From: Entomortierella parvispora
Taxonomy: Eukaryota; Mortierellomycota; Mortierellomycetes; Mortierellales; Mortierellaceae
Length of the DNA stretch: 64,000 nucleotides
Direction: 5' to 3'
Assembly: GCA_963573315.1 (NCBI GenBank)
Contig: OY752142.1
Coordinates: 1,550,001-1,614,000 of the forward strand
Shown: one piece after another, positions 34,312 through 47,169 of the stretch
Layout of the letters: each line of letters opens with the position of its first letter
How positions within the stretch are numbered: position 1 is the first letter of the stretch
Program-made: the position numbers and the translations under genes
The notes under the pieces: generated by a model
Told to the model about the DNA's origin: nothing
The model's database searches: none
The model's input: only the letters and a program-made list of their open reading frames with translations

Positions 34312-37300
34312 AATGGGGTGGGTGTGGAGTGTGGATGGGGATCGGCGTGGACGGAAGAGAGGGTGAGGAATGAAGATGGTGCGGGGGATGAGGAGAGAGG
34401 GGGGAGGTTGATGAGCACGAAGAGAAAAAAAGGGTGCGGTGAATAAGGGTTGGTCGGCTGATGAACAAGGGAAAAAGAAGAAAAAAAAAAAAAAACCAGG
34501 GAAACCCCCGGCTGTATTTATGTCTGATGGTGACCACACGAGCAGGGAGGGGTTTGTCAAGGGCGGATTGTTTAGAGTGGGATGAACCAGAATGAATGGA
34601 GAAGCCAGAAAAGAAGAACAACCCCAGTCAATTGCCAAGCTGGGATGGATACTCCTTCATCTCTATTGTATACACCCCATTCAGTCGCTCCCGTCCCTCG
34701 GTATTGTCTCTTTTTCCTGTTATGAACCCTCAATGAAATCTGTGTTAAACCCTCTTTTGACGACGCTCTGGTTTGACTAGTTTGACTCAGGCAGTCCATC
34801 TCCCTCTCTCTCATACACACTCTCTCTTCGGACGGGCGCCAGACAAAGACAAACACCACTCTGTGTACTCGAGCAAAAGTAGCCGGCGAAGGTTGTCCAT
34901 TTGCCCTTGACAAACACTCTTACAGTTTTGGGTTTTCCAGGTTGGGCATCGTGGTGGTACTTGGGGCTGTTCGAGATGCCCACTTTGGACTATGTAAAAC
35001 CCACAATGTCCCAGAGCAACGAGTTTTATTTTGTGCGTTTGTTTGGGACCTTTTTTTTTGTTCGACAGGAACAGAGCGACAAAAGGGCCAAAGGAGAAAA
35101 AGAAACGTCGAGATTTCCATCAACTTCATTCAGCAGCAAGCGTCAATGATCCCGGGAAAGCTCCTGTCGGAACCCTATCCGCTAAGACGTGAAATATCTG
35201 GCTTCATCTCCATAATGACAGCCATTCACAGCCTAGCAGCGGGCGTGTTTTATATTAGGGCGCAGACACAGAAGAGCTCTGTCGATTGCAACGAGTGGTG
35301 GGACGATAAAGACTCTGGGACTCCGCCATGTCCCTTGGCCTTCCATGTGGGTTCTCGACCGCAACAGAATCACGCAGCGAGATCCTGATTGATTGTCGGG
35401 ATTGAAGCGGAGGAAAGAGAGACTCAGGGGCACCCGACAACAAGCCTAGAGTCACCAGACACCACATCCAGTCGATCGGTGGTGGAAAAGTGGGTGTGGA
35501 TATTAAGGAAATCCTTTGCTTCTGATTTCGAAGAGTCGGAATCGTGTCATTGCAACTCCTACATGTGCCACTGACGACCTGCGTCAAGCACCTCTGAGTT
35601 CTGGTAGCCATGTCCTCTGTTGCAAATGGTGGCATGCGTAGTGTTCACACTGCAGCTACAACGTGGTGAAAGACCAATGTTGCAAAACGACATGCCCAGG
35701 ATTTTGGTGCTCGAGGCTTAGATATACATCTTGCCGATATCGCCCTCCTAATTATCTCTGCCCCTGATATATTGAGGGTGGCCGAGATCCTGGCCACCAT
35801 GGATTGGTATTTGTGTGGCAGACTTTAGTTTTAATTGAACAAACAATCAGCGGCACAGCCCATGGTCTCTCTCAAAGTCGCATTTGCCCAAAAAAGGAGG
35901 GCATCTTTCAACGTTGCTTGGATCCCTTTCGTCACCCCATCGGGCAGTTGCGAGCATGTTTCTTGATGATTGCCCTCTCTGCAGTGTACGACAGCGATAT
36001 TGAGTTTGCGCAACCCACGCTGGGGCGAGGGAGGGTAGGTACCCGGCCTTTGCCCACTGTGAACCTTACAGAGCCATTTGACCGACCAAAAGGAGGGTAT
36101 TTTTTGCGCTACTTGACCGGATATACGTATGTTGTCCCTCGTAAGTTCCCAGCGCCCTGCTTGATCTCTGTTAACTCGTCTATCTGGAGATATCTGTGCC
36201 TCGATCGTCAAATATCTCGCATCCATCGCAGATTAAAGGAGATTGTTGATCTTGGGAACGCACAAAAAAGGTACTTTCACACGGCCCGTGGGAGAAGATC
36301 GTGTAACGATAGCTCAAAATGATCGTCCAAACTGTTTCTTGATCGAGCATCGAGAGTAAGATTGAAGACGAGATGGTCTGTTCTCATCTCTTTTGAGACT
36401 CTGGTTTGTTTGCCAATCTGTCAATCCCTTTCTTGCTTGTTCGACTTGAAGTGAGCTGAAAGAGTCCTTTCATTATGTCTCTTTGTTGCCAACTTTGCGA
36501 CTTTTCCAACTGAGAGTGAGAACTCTGCTGGTCGTTCTTGGTTCATTGTCTATTTTAGTTTTTATTGCCTCAATCATCATCACGGTTGTACCGTTAGTCT
36601 GCGCGATGATGACATTACCCTTCCTTTATCTTTCCCTCTTTCTCTCTCCCCTCTCAGAATGGTCCTACAGTACGAAACACGACTGACAACGACAGAGTGT
36701 ACGCTCAACTGCTCGCCTTTGGTCTCAGAAGATGACCGAAGGACGCCCACCCTGTGTCTCTCCGATCGAGCGAATTATCAGCAAGTTCGCTGGCGGAGCA
36801 GTTGCCGCTCCACCTTCGCCCCACAATCCCTTTCTTCTTTTTTTCCTGTCCCTCCGACTTGTCCAGTCTAACGGTCGGTCTGGACCCAGGGCGAAAGGAA
36901 GATGTCAGGATGTCTTTCTTTTCCGCCCACCCTCGTGCAAACGATTTAAAATAAAAATCCCGAGGGTTGCCCTTATCGCTCCAAAATGAAAATGACAAAA
37001 AGAAAAGTCTCCGCTGACTTCTGATTGGCAGCCACTTTGAGCAAAACCCGAGGGCCCTTTGTGTCTTTCTTTTGCTTCCATTCGGAAAGTTCTCAGCTTT
37101 TATCATCCCACAGTTGCTTGGCCTTTTTGGAGAAAATGGGTGGAGTCATCGATGGACGCAAGATATTTCTTTTAGTTTTGTGTGTTTGGTTGGATCCAAC
37201 GCCACTTTTTGATTCCCGTTTCTTGATCCTGCAAAAATGAGGCTTTTTGATCAAACGCACAAACAAACAAACAAACAAACAATCAGGAACGCACTGTCCC

Positions 37301-37695
37301 CCCAATTTGTTTGTTCCGGGAAACAACAGAGAACCGTCGATCCTCAAGGGGTAATCATAAACTCAAAAAGGGCATCTTCGAGTATGCTGACCTTCTTTCT
37401 ACAAGTTTAGATGTCAATTTCATTCATCCACCCATTTCATAAAATCCGGTGTTCTGGAGTATGGTTTTTTTTTTCAGAATATGAAATGCTGTATTATTTT
37501 AATATTGGTACACGGGTGGGAATAATCATGTTGAGATGATCTGGTGGGGTAGGTAGGGGAATACTTAACGAAAGGGAAAGATGCAAAGAAACAAAAGTGT
37601 GTATAGTAACAAGAAGGGTGGGGGTATGTGAAAACTGTTGAAGTTTTCTTGTTTGGTTATTTTCGGGTGGAAAAAAAGGTGGATTTGCTCCCTTC
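34312..37695. other. 3.4-kb gene-poor region
   Basis: Between the peptide transporter start and the 3' end of the amino-acid transporter. It includes a CAAA microsatellite at 37259-37282. A + strand open frame of 172 codons at 35804-36322 and its opposite-strand counterpart lack family resemblance, start context or introns, and are not called. No terminal inverted repeats or other mobile-element signals were found by eye. Confidence 0.5.
37259..37282 (+). repeat. CAAA tetranucleotide microsatellite
   Basis: About six perfect CAAA units in the gene-poor region upstream of the 3' end of the amino-acid transporter. Confidence 0.85.
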
Positions 37696-39154
37696 TTAGT
37701 CCAATTCGTGGTGGTAAGCCTTGTACAACTCCTTGACGGCATCGACGGTTCCAATGGCACTTCCGGCGGTACCGACAATGATGATCAAAGCCATGACAGC
37801 CAACTCAACCTTGCCGACGCTCTTGAGGCCGTACAACTTGAGGTAAAAGACCACAGGGAAGACAAAGGTCAACATACCATCGCTCAGGGCACCCAACAAG
37901 GACATCATCTGTCCAAAGTAAGGGAAGAACAAGGCAATGGTGGCAACCAAGACCATGGACAAGGTACGGATAATGGCACGGTAGAGGAACTCGGTCTTGG
38001 AGGAGTAACCACGCTGGTCCAACTTCAAGGCAGCCTCGATCTGGAGGTTGAAGGTCGTCATGAACAAGGGGATAGCCAACAACACATGGATGGTAATGAT
38101 GATGGTTGAAATGGTACGGGTGGCACCTCCGGGCAAGTTCAAGTAGATGGGCGACAGAACACCATCACCATAGACAGCGTATCCAGAAGTAGAGCAGAGG
38201 AAGTAAAGGACGGTGACGGTCAAGGTTCCCAAGAGAATGATCTTGTTCCAGCTGCGCTTGGTCTTCATCGACTCTTCGACGTGGGGGAAGATAACGTTGC
38301 CTCCGTAAGAGAAGGCAAAGGTAGCGAGGGCCAAGGGCAAGTTGCGGGGAACAGCGATATCATGGTTGACAGGTCCAACGACACCAGTGGGTCCTGCGAT
38401 GGTGTCAAAGCTACCCTTGTCGATGATGGCGGCGATCATGACGATGAAGACGACAATCGTAGTAGAGAGAGCACCAAAAATACTGAGGAAGGCGACTTCA
38501 CGCATGGTCTTTGTCAAGATGATGGGAACAACCATAATGGCGGCGGCGATCATAATCCATTGCTTCACAGTGATGGCGCTTCCGACAGACGAGGCGAGGT
38601 CCTGAATGTTGGTTCCAGTCAAAATCAAGTAGAGAACAGGTCCTCCCAAGGCGATAGAGTTGTAAAAAAAGGTGACAACGATACGACCGGGCAATCCAAA
38701 GGCAGCGTGAGCCACATCAGGGTACTCTCTAAGACGGTTGCGACTAATGGGATGAAGAGAAGATAGCAACTGTTTTAGTATGCGCAAGAAAAGAAAAAAA
38801 AATTACAAAAATCAAATGTCCGAACGTCCCCGCCCCAATTGAAATGGGACCGCAGCGCCATTGAAGTTCAGCTTACCCATCATAGTAGAGGCACTTGATC
38901 AACTTTTGGTTGGAGTAGATGGCCATGGCACAGGCAAGAGCGAGGATGATCAGACCGACCCAACCGGCACTTTGGAGGGCAGCAGGAAGACCGAGGGTAC
39001 CGGCTCCAGCCAAGACACTGACAACGTTGACATAGGCCTGGAAGTCGGTGGCCTTTCCTGCGGGAGCGTTGGCATAGATATCGCCCTCAAGGGAGGCAGA
39101 GGAGACGCTCTCAGCGTCGACCTCGTAAGACTTTTCGGCTTGGACTTTGCTCAT
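37696..39154 (-). CDS. Amino-acid transporter, AAAP/AVT1-like family
   Basis: A multi-pass amino acid/proton transporter, probably vacuolar or plasma-membrane. Two exons (39154-38877, 38743-37696) give 441 residues. After a 36-residue polar N terminus comes DFQAYVNVVSVLAGAGTLGLPAAL, the first membrane helix with the conserved GxGxLxLP-type motif. Ten to eleven hydrophobic segments follow. FAFSYGGNVIFPHVEESMKTKRSW is the family's helix-loop signature (F-YGG-F-E-M). The split falls in YYDG-RNRLREYPDVAHAAFG, which is characteristic of AVT1-like members. The substrate cannot be told from sequence; neutral amino acids are usual. Confidence 0.92.
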
Positions 39155-40457
39155 TGAAAAAAGAGGTGTGGAGGTGGAGGTTATGTGAGCTTGTGAATTA
39201 AAGTGAAGGAAGGGTGTGGGGCGGAAGATGTGTTGGAGAGGGAAGAGGAGGAGGGCAAGTGTGAGGGGCTAGTGAGTTTGCAGAGACAAAAGACACCAGA
39301 GAGAGGATGAGCAACGAAAAAAAAAGTGGAGGCATTGATCCCTTTTATACGGATTGGCCAACAGGAACCATGAACGCGTTCTGGCCATTGGCACTGTCTG
39401 ATCAGGCAGTGATTCATGATAACGGGCCAAGTCCGCCGTTCATAAAGGGGTTGCGTCGAAGCAGCCCAGCGTATCGCCGACGACCTCGTTGTGGGATGGC
39501 AGGGCCTTTGCAGGGCGCTAGCACGGGCAGGCAGAAGCACGCCATTATGGGACGAGGTGTCATCAACTCACAATTGGCCCAAGGGACGGGGCCGCACTGG
39601 CTGCAGTGCTTTTGCCGTTGGTGCAGTCTCAAGCGGAGTGACAATCGCGCGTCGCCGAATGGCCCCTCCCTGTCTCTGATATAAAAAATCGTCAAGAAAT
39701 GTACTTTTTGCCCCTGCAGCAGACCCTTAATTGAGCTGGATCTGATTGCGAGGACGATCGACCAGCCCTCTGCGGGGGGCCAGATCCTTATCCAGACTTT
39801 CCATGGACCCCTTTTTCGCTTTTTGCCAATACTCGCGGCTCTGCGGTCACCCCGACGACCGGTGTCGCCACTTTTGACTTCTCCATTGGTCTCTGCCCCG
39901 CTTTACCAGCCTCAGCTTCTTGGTACAAGCTCACGGACCATACCCCGCCATCACTGCTTAACCGCGTCTAGGCCTTCTTCTTGACTTATTGCCTCTTACT
40001 CCCGCTAAAGCATGCCATCGCTCACTTCCACACGTGTGGGGTAAAAAAAATCTCCTAGAATTCAAGACACGTCTTTGCCCATGGCACTGAGAGCTACAAT
40101 GGAAATCGCTCGACCCTTCACCCTTGTTTTTCTCTCCGTGGCGGCCAAAGGGCTGTGTAACACAAATGTACCCGAGTATTTGTCATTATTTTGTGTCGCA
40201 CGGGTGTCCGTACCTGAAAGACGTCTTTTTTGGTATTTGTTCCGTGCAGAGCAGTTGCAGTTTTTAGAAGAGTTGTTGTCAGGTGGGTTGGTTTGGGTAT
40301 GATTATTGTATTTTATTAAGTTTACAAGTGATTTCTCAATAAAATACGAAAATAAGAAAAAAAAAGCAGAGAAAAGCAGAATAATGAGGGAATGCAGATA
40401 CAAAAAAAATGGATGAGGGGGGGAACATAGACTGATAGACAGAGTATCAAGTCGGTT
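39155..40457. other. Intergenic between amino-acid transporter and FGAM synthase
   Basis: About 1.3 kb forming the promoter side of the transporter and the 3' side of the FGAM synthase gene. A TTTTATACGG TATA-like element is near 39342 (reverse orientation possible). Open frames of up to 125 codons on both strands carry no recognisable domain. No gene is supported. Confidence 0.45.
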
Positions 40458-43400
40458 TTAAGCCTGTTGGCTGCTGACCCACTTGCGTGCGTTCTTGAAC
40501 ATTCTCAACCATGGGCCATCCTCGCCCCACTGAGCACCTTCCTCACGGGGATACCAAGAGTTGGCCTCGCGGCTTGTCACACGCTCAGGGTGGGGCATCA
40601 TAGCCAAGACACGACCGTTGGGCGTCTGGACAGCAGTGATACCAAGAGGAGATCCGTTGGGGTTCAGGGGGTACTGCTCGGTTCTCTCGCCGTAGTTATC
40701 GACGAACGAAGCGGCGATCAAGCCCTGGCTCTTCAGATGCTCCAGATCCGAAGGCGAAACGAACTCGGCGCGGCCCTCACCGTGAGCAACAGCAATAGGG
40801 AACTTGGAGCCGCGCATGCCATCGAAAAAGATGGATGGCACAGTCGACGCGCTAGTCTCCTTGTTGTCCTCCAAAGCAATCGTGCTGAAGCGAGCCTCAA
40901 ACTGCTCGCTCTGGTTACGCTTGAAGTAAGGCCAGTGTTGGGCACCGGGGATCAACTCACGCATCTGCGCCAAGAACTGGCATCCGTTGCAGACTCCGAG
41001 AGCAAAAGTATCCTGGCGGACAGTCAAGAAGTCATAGAATTCGTTTCTGGCATGCTCATGCAAAAGGATCGACTTGGCCCATCCAGCTCCAGCGCCAAGA
41101 ACATCACCATAAGAGAATCCACCACAGGCGGCAATACCCTTGAAATCCTTGAGAGTAACCTTGCCAGAGATGATATCAGACATGTGGACATCCACAGCAG
41201 TGAATCCAGCGGCATGGAAGGCGTACGCCATCTCGATCTGACCGTTGACTCCCTGCTCACGCAAAATAGCGACCTTGGGGCGCTGGTTGTTGGCAAGCTG
41301 GGTCTCAGCAGCAGAGAGAATCTCCTCAGCGGGGTTAAAGGTAAGCTTGTAAGACAGGCCAGGATCTTGGGCATCCAAGAGGGCATCAAATTCCTGCAGG
41401 GCGCAGTCAGAGTTGTCGCGAATGGACTGGATGTGGTACGAGGTCTCGGTCCAGATACGCTGAAGGTCGACACGGTTCGAGTTCAAGACCTGGGTACCCT
41501 GGTGCGAAATCACGATCGAATCGTCACCCTTGGTGTTGACAGTTCCGACAATCTTCAGAGACTCAACAGGGAATCCGTTCTCGGCAAAGACAGCCTTCAA
41601 CTGCTCAACCTGGTTCTCACGGGCCTGGACAACTGCTCCCAATTCCTCGTTGAAAAGACCAGCGACAGCATCCTGGGTGATAGCCGAGATATCGATCTTG
41701 GCACCAACATGACCAGCAAAGCACATCTCGGCCACGGTGGCAAAGAGACCACCATCCGAACGATCGTGGTAAGCAAGGACAAGGTCACCATGCTGGCGAA
41801 CAGCCTGAATAGCCTTGAAGAATGCCTTGAGAGTATCGGCACTTTCCACATCAGGGGCCTCGTTTCCGACCTGCTTGTAAACCTGAGCAATAGCAGATCC
41901 TCCAAGGCGCTCCTTCCCATTGGCAAGGTCGATAAGGATCAAGACGGTGTTGTCAACATCCGTGATCAACTCGGGGGTAAATGTCTTGTGAATGTCAGCA
42001 ACGGGGCCGAAACCAGTGATGTTCAGAGCCAAAGGAGCGGTCACCTCAACCTGCTGGCCATCCTGGTTCCATTTCATCTTCATCGACATTGAGTCCTTGC
42101 CGACAGGGATGCTGATTCCCAAAGCGGGGCAAAGATCCAAACCAATAGCCTGAACAGCCTCGTAAAGACGAGCTCCTTCACCCTGATGGTCTGGAGCTGC
42201 CATCCAGTTGGCAGACATACGGATCTGATCCAACGAAGGGATGTTGGCAGCGGCCATGTTGGTGATGCACTCTCCGACAGCCATACGAGCAGAGGCGGCA
42301 GCCGAGATCAAAGCAATGGGTGGGCGTTCACCCATGGCCATAGCCTCTCCAACAGAGACACCGAGGGAGGTAGCTGTGACGGCAACATCGGCAACGGGAA
42401 CCTGCCAGGGTCCAACAAACTGATCGCGAGCGACCAAGCCAGTAACGGTGCGATCACCGATAGTGATCAAGAAGGACTTGGAGGCAACAGCGGGAAGTCT
42501 GAGAACTCGATGAGCAGCGTCTGCCACAAGCTCGGAAGCCTGGGACAAGGAGGGCAAGTAGGATTTCAAGCTGCTGTCGAAAGCGTGGCGAGTGGGAATG
42601 ACGGATGTGGTGGTGCGAGACATCTTGGGAGGCTTTCCGAAAAGGGTCGACATGGGCAGATCGATGGGGGTGGTGCCAAGGAGGCTGTCGTTCAAAACCA
42701 ACCTCTCCTCTGCGGTGGCAAGACCGGCCAAGGCGTAGGGGCATCGCTCACGCTCGCAGATGGCCTTGAATGTCTCAATGTTCTCGGGTCCAATGGCAAG
42801 GACATAACGCTCCTGCGACTCATTGCACCAAATCTCCATGGGGGACATGCTGGGATCGTCGTTGTTGATGTTACGAAGCTCGATCGCGGCACCAAGGTTG
42901 CAGTCGTGAACAATCTCAGGGAGAGCATTGCAAAGTCCTCCAGCTCCGACGTCGTGAATAGACTGAACAGGATTCTTATCACCGAGGGCAGTGCAGGAAT
43001 CAATGACCTGCTGACAGCGGCGTTGCATCTCGGGGTTCTCGCGTTGAACAGAGGCAAAGTCCAAAGCGGCAGAAGACTCTCCAGAGGTCATTGAACTAGC
43101 AGCTCCTCCTCCCAGTCCAATCAACATGCAGGGTCCACCAAGCACAACCAAGTGAGCACCAGGCTGGATCTTGTTCTTGTGGACATGCTGAGGACGAATT
43201 GTTCCCAAACCTCCAGCCAGCATGATGGGCTTGTGGAATCCACGGATCTCCTCCTTTCCGTCGACGGTGGGAACTGACTCGAGGAATGTACGGAAGTAGC
43301 CGGTAATGGCGGGTCGTCCGAACTCGTTGTTGAAGGCAGCTCCTCCAAGTGGTCCCTGGACCATAATATCAAGAGCAGAGGCAACGTGCGAGGGCTTTCC

Positions 43401-44855
43401 GCAATCCATCTCCCAAGGCTGGACATGACCGGGGATCAACAAGTTGGAGACTGTGAAACCGGTCAAGCCAGCTTTGGGCTTGGAGCCGATACCAGTGGCA
43501 CCCTCATCACGAATCTCTCCTCCAGATCCAGTTGCGGCACCGGGGAAAGGTGAGACAGCAGTGGGATGGTTATGAGTCTCGACCTTGACAACAGTGTGAA
43601 CGTCTTCCTCAAAGAGGTTGTAAGCATAGTTATCGCTAGCCAAGGGAGCAAAACGAGTTCCCTTGGGTCCTTGGAGAACAGCAGCGTTGTCAGAGTAGGC
43701 TGAGAGAGTGTACTGAGGATGGAGCTGATGGGTGTTCTTGATCATTCCAAAGAGGGAGTTGGGCTTTTTCTCGCCATCGATAGTCCAGTCGGCGCCAAAG
43801 ATCTTGTGGCGACAGTGCTCGGAATTGACTTGAGCGAACATGAACAACTCAACATCTGTAGGGTTTCTGGCGAGACAGCTGTCAGAGCTGAGTTTGCTGC
43901 TACCAATGAAGGCCGCAACCAGGTAATCGATCTCATCTTCCGCAAGGGCAAGTCCCAGTTCCTTGTTTGCTAAGACCAATCTCTCGCGTGCTTCCTTGGG
44001 GTTGCGTTCCGAATTGCTTCCCATCAATTGCACGGTCGTCAAGGGGGCTGGTGTACCTTGCTGTCGATTCCAAACAATAAAAAAAAATGGAAATTGAAAG
44101 GTTGAGTATCGATGCGCTATTCCCACGGTATCAACCACCTTATCCTGCCTGCCTCCTGTCAAGTCCTCGCATGAACCAGTCCACTCTCGATCTGTTCATT
44201 GCTTAGAGCCGTGAATTACCTTGAAGATAACCTTATCGTTAGGGATGTAGTTCAGGACATCCTGGGTCATACGGTCGTGAACCAAAGCGGCAATGGCCTT
44301 GAACTCTTGTTCGGTCAAAGGCTTTCCATCCTTTGTCCTGATCAAGTAGGCCTGACCTCTCTCCACTCTTTGCACATGGCGATCTAGGTTGCACATCTGA
44401 GCGATATTCGTAGCCTTGGAGGACCAGGGAGAGATGGTACCGACGCGAGGCAAGACAATGAAAAAGTTGAATCCCTCCTTGGATGCCGTTGAAGAGGAGG
44501 GAGCGGACAACAACTTGATCAGATCATCATCCGACTATGGTCAATATCAAAGGAATGCTGTTAGCCACTGCCTTTTGTTTATGCTCCTTTTGACAAAGAA
44601 TTGAAGACGTACATGGGCATGGGCATCTGCAGACGAAGGAGAGGCGAACATGGTCTTGAGGATGGTCCTCTCCGGGGTCGAGTCCGAGGTGAGGAACTCC
44701 TGGAGCGAAGCCTGGTCCAGATCTGCGTTAGGCTGCACAAAGTGGACGGCACGGGTGGCAACGGACTGGACCGCGGGGACAGCGGTCTGGACCTGGTTCA
44801 AGAGGGCATGGGCCTTGAAGGACGACAGGGCCTGAGTTCCGGGGAGGACCAGCAT
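40458..44855 (-). CDS. ADE6: Phosphoribosylformylglycinamidine synthase (FGAM synthase)
   Basis: Fourth step of de novo purine synthesis, converting FGAR to FGAM using glutamine and ATP. Three exons (44855-44613, 44534-44220, 44060-40458) give 1386 residues, as expected for the large fused eukaryotic enzyme. Order: a PurS-like N-terminal region, a linker, two PurL halves ([16 protein letters not shown] and [31 protein letters not shown] are typical), and a C-terminal glutamine amidotransferase. The amidotransferase shows [12 protein letters not shown] with the nucleophile Cys and MPHPER with the catalytic His. A 541-codon frame lies on the opposite strand of the same DNA and is taken as a codon-bias shadow. 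Confidence 0.97.
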
Positions 44856-45958
44856 GCTGAGGTTGGTTGGGATGGGAGGAGGGGGGAGGGGATGGAGAAT
44901 GGAGTGATGAGATGGACTGAAAAGAAGAAGAGAAAAAGAGAAGAAAAGAAGTTTTTTTTTGTTTATGTTTGCGTCCTCCTGCGAAAGGAGACGGACGTGG
45001 TGCAAGGGAACAGCACACTCTCACACTCTCACACTCACACACACAGAAGTCCGAGCTAAAATGACTTGCCCGCGGGCGGTTTTTTTTTTTTTCAATTGCT
45101 GCTTGTTTTCTTGTCTCTTGCTCCTTCTCTTGTCTTGTCTCCTTCTCTCGCTCCTTTATCCTCTTACTCTCGCTCTCTCTCGCTCTCTTGCTATCTTCCA
45201 AGTCGAACCCATCCTAATGTACACCGTCGGGCGTCGGCAACGGGCGGGTTTCCATCGATTACCCCAGATAAGAAAATAAAGAAAGCTGTCTCTCCTCCCC
45301 GCCAATGTGTCTGGTTCGTCTCGCTGATTTGCTTCTCAGATCAGAGGTAAGGAAACAGCCGCCCCGAAAAGGCAATCGACATTTTGCGGGGAGGGATTGA
45401 TCCCCTAGTTCAATCTCCGTGGATGGAGGACAGCGAGAGTTTCTTTGTGTTTCTGTCGTTCCTCAGTCACTTCCTCTTCTTGAGACGAGTTGGTCCGCCG
45501 GTGAGTGAGGATGATTCACATCCCGCCACCAAAATAAAAAAAAACCAGCACAACAACAACAATAACAACAACAAACCCACACGACCGACCGACGGACAGT
45601 GAAGCTGAGCATGTGTCGTGTCGTGTCGTGTCGTGTCGTGTTGTGCCGTGTCATGTCATGTCGTGTATCGTAGTAGTCTAGGAAGGTCCTACTGCACTGC
45701 TGGCATTGCTCTGGCGTCCTTCCCTCTCCCATCATGTCGCGTCTGTGGAGCAACGACAGGCAGATCAACCGTAGTGCCCCCGATCAGCAGCAGATCAGCG
45801 GGTTTGGTGGCAAACCGCATGAACGCCAGTCTAGTGTGAGATCGGTTTTTTCCCAGGCTCGGTCGCTTTCGCCGTTTTTTTTTCCTCTTCTCGTTTTGCA
45901 TCCCATCCTTCTTCATCAATCGTCCCCTCCATCCTCCTCCCATTTTCACGTTACAAGC
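44856..45958. other. Divergent upstream region of FGAM synthase and dihydropteridine reductase
   Basis: About 1.1 kb of shared upstream sequence with CT-rich tracts (45090-45200), a TGTCG pentamer repeat (45613-45666), and CAACAA repeats (45549-45575). An ATG at 45734 is in frame with the reductase start at 45959 without a stop, so a longer N terminus is possible. Confidence 0.5.
45613..45666 (+). repeat. TGTCG pentanucleotide repeat
   Basis: Five perfect TGTCG units, followed by degenerate units (TGTTG, TGCCG, TGTCA, TGTCA) and another TGTCG, about 290 bases upstream of the dihydropteridine reductase start. Confidence 0.8.
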
Positions 45959-47169
45959 ATGATCTCCTCAATCGTAGTCTATGGTGGATCCGGCGCTCTC
46001 GGACGCGCCATTGTCTCCACATTCATCGCCAAGAAATGGGCAGGTTCCTTCGTCTTGTCTCATTTGTCCGAGGATTCCCACGCCAACCCTCGCGTGAACC
46101 AAGGACCTTCCTAACGCCTATTTCTCCTTTTGTATAAAACCCCATATAGTCTGTCATCTCGGTTGACTTTCACCCCAACCAGGAGGCCACCAGCAACATC
46201 TTGTTGGCCAAGAACGACTCTTTGGAAGAGCAGGGAAAGCGTGTGGTCAACGAGGTCAAGGGGCCTGTTGATGCTATTGTCTGTGTTGCTGGAGGATGGG
46301 CTGGTGGAAACGCTGCCTCTGCCGGTAAGGGATATAAACTACGTGCAGGTCAACAGACGTGTGCAGGAGAGTCAAGAACAACTAGCGACTTTACCCACAT
46401 CTCTTAACTCTTTATCTGCTTCCTGTATGATTGATTCTAGAGCTCTTTGCCAACTCTGAGTTGATGTGGAAGCAGTCGGTCCACTCTTCTTTGATTGCCG
46501 CTCACTTGGCTTCCAAGTCCTTGAAGGCGTAATGTTCCCGTTTTGCTCAACTGTATTCAAATATCGCCGCGATCCTTTCGACCCACTGAGACTAATCCTC
46601 ATTTATTGTCTACGAACTTCCTGGCACAGTGGCGGTTTGTTGACTTTGACCGGAGCTTTCCCTGCCCAGAAGGGAACCCCTTTCATGATCGGATACGGTA
46701 TGGCCAAGGCCGCCGTCCACCAGTTGGTTGCCAGTTTGGCTGGTCCTGACTCTGGTCTTCCTGCTGATGCCAAGGTGAACGCTATTCTTCCGTAAGTCCA
46801 GCCTCTTAATCGCATGCCACAGGGTTGAATGTCTTTCCCTTCTTTGGTGATCGTCAATTGCTGATTTGTCATGACTATTTCTTTTTCTAGCGTCACTCTC
46901 GATACGCCCATGAACCGCACTGGCATGCCTGGCGCCGATTTCAGCTCGTGGACTCCTTGCTCCGAAGTTGCCGAGTACGTGGATATATCATGACAAAGGA
47001 TCTCTCCAGGTCTCGGCTCAATTAATATGAACACTTTCTGACCAATTGATGCTTTATTTGGTACATTAGGACTCTGTACGCCTGGGCTTCCAAGGACAAG
47101 TCTGTCGCCTCTGGCAAGCTTGTGGAGATTGTCACAAAGGACAATAAGACGACCTACACTGAGAAGTAG
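45959..47169 (+). CDS. QDPR: Dihydropteridine reductase (tetrahydrobiopterin recycling)
   Basis: Reduces quinonoid dihydrobiopterin to tetrahydrobiopterin with NAD(P)H, serving aromatic amino-acid hydroxylases. A short-chain dehydrogenase of 229 residues in six exons (45959-46039, 46150-46324, 46441-46528, 46630-46791, 46891-46974, 47070-47169), near the usual 240. The Rossmann motif is [30 protein letters not shown] and the catalytic region [14 protein letters not shown] (Tyr-x3-Lys) are diagnostic. VTLDTPMNR is also conserved. The first intron appears to use a GC donor (46040-46041), because joining KKW to SVISVDF aligns without a gap to the known family. A canonical alternative donor 12 bases later would add AGSF. 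An in-frame upstream ATG at 45734 could add 75 residues. Confidence 0.93.

Noticed and set aside
35804-36322. 172-codon + strand open frame
   Set aside because: No recognised family, no good start context, and the opposite strand is open as well. Mentioned as a weak lead only.
40467-42092. 541-codon open frame on the + strand opposite FGAM synthase
   Set aside because: It lies wholly antisense to a conserved enzyme and arises from the codon bias of that gene. It has no domain and no splice signals of its own.
42186-43094. 302-codon open frame opposite FGAM synthase
   Set aside because: A further antisense shadow of the same enzyme gene, with no family resemblance.
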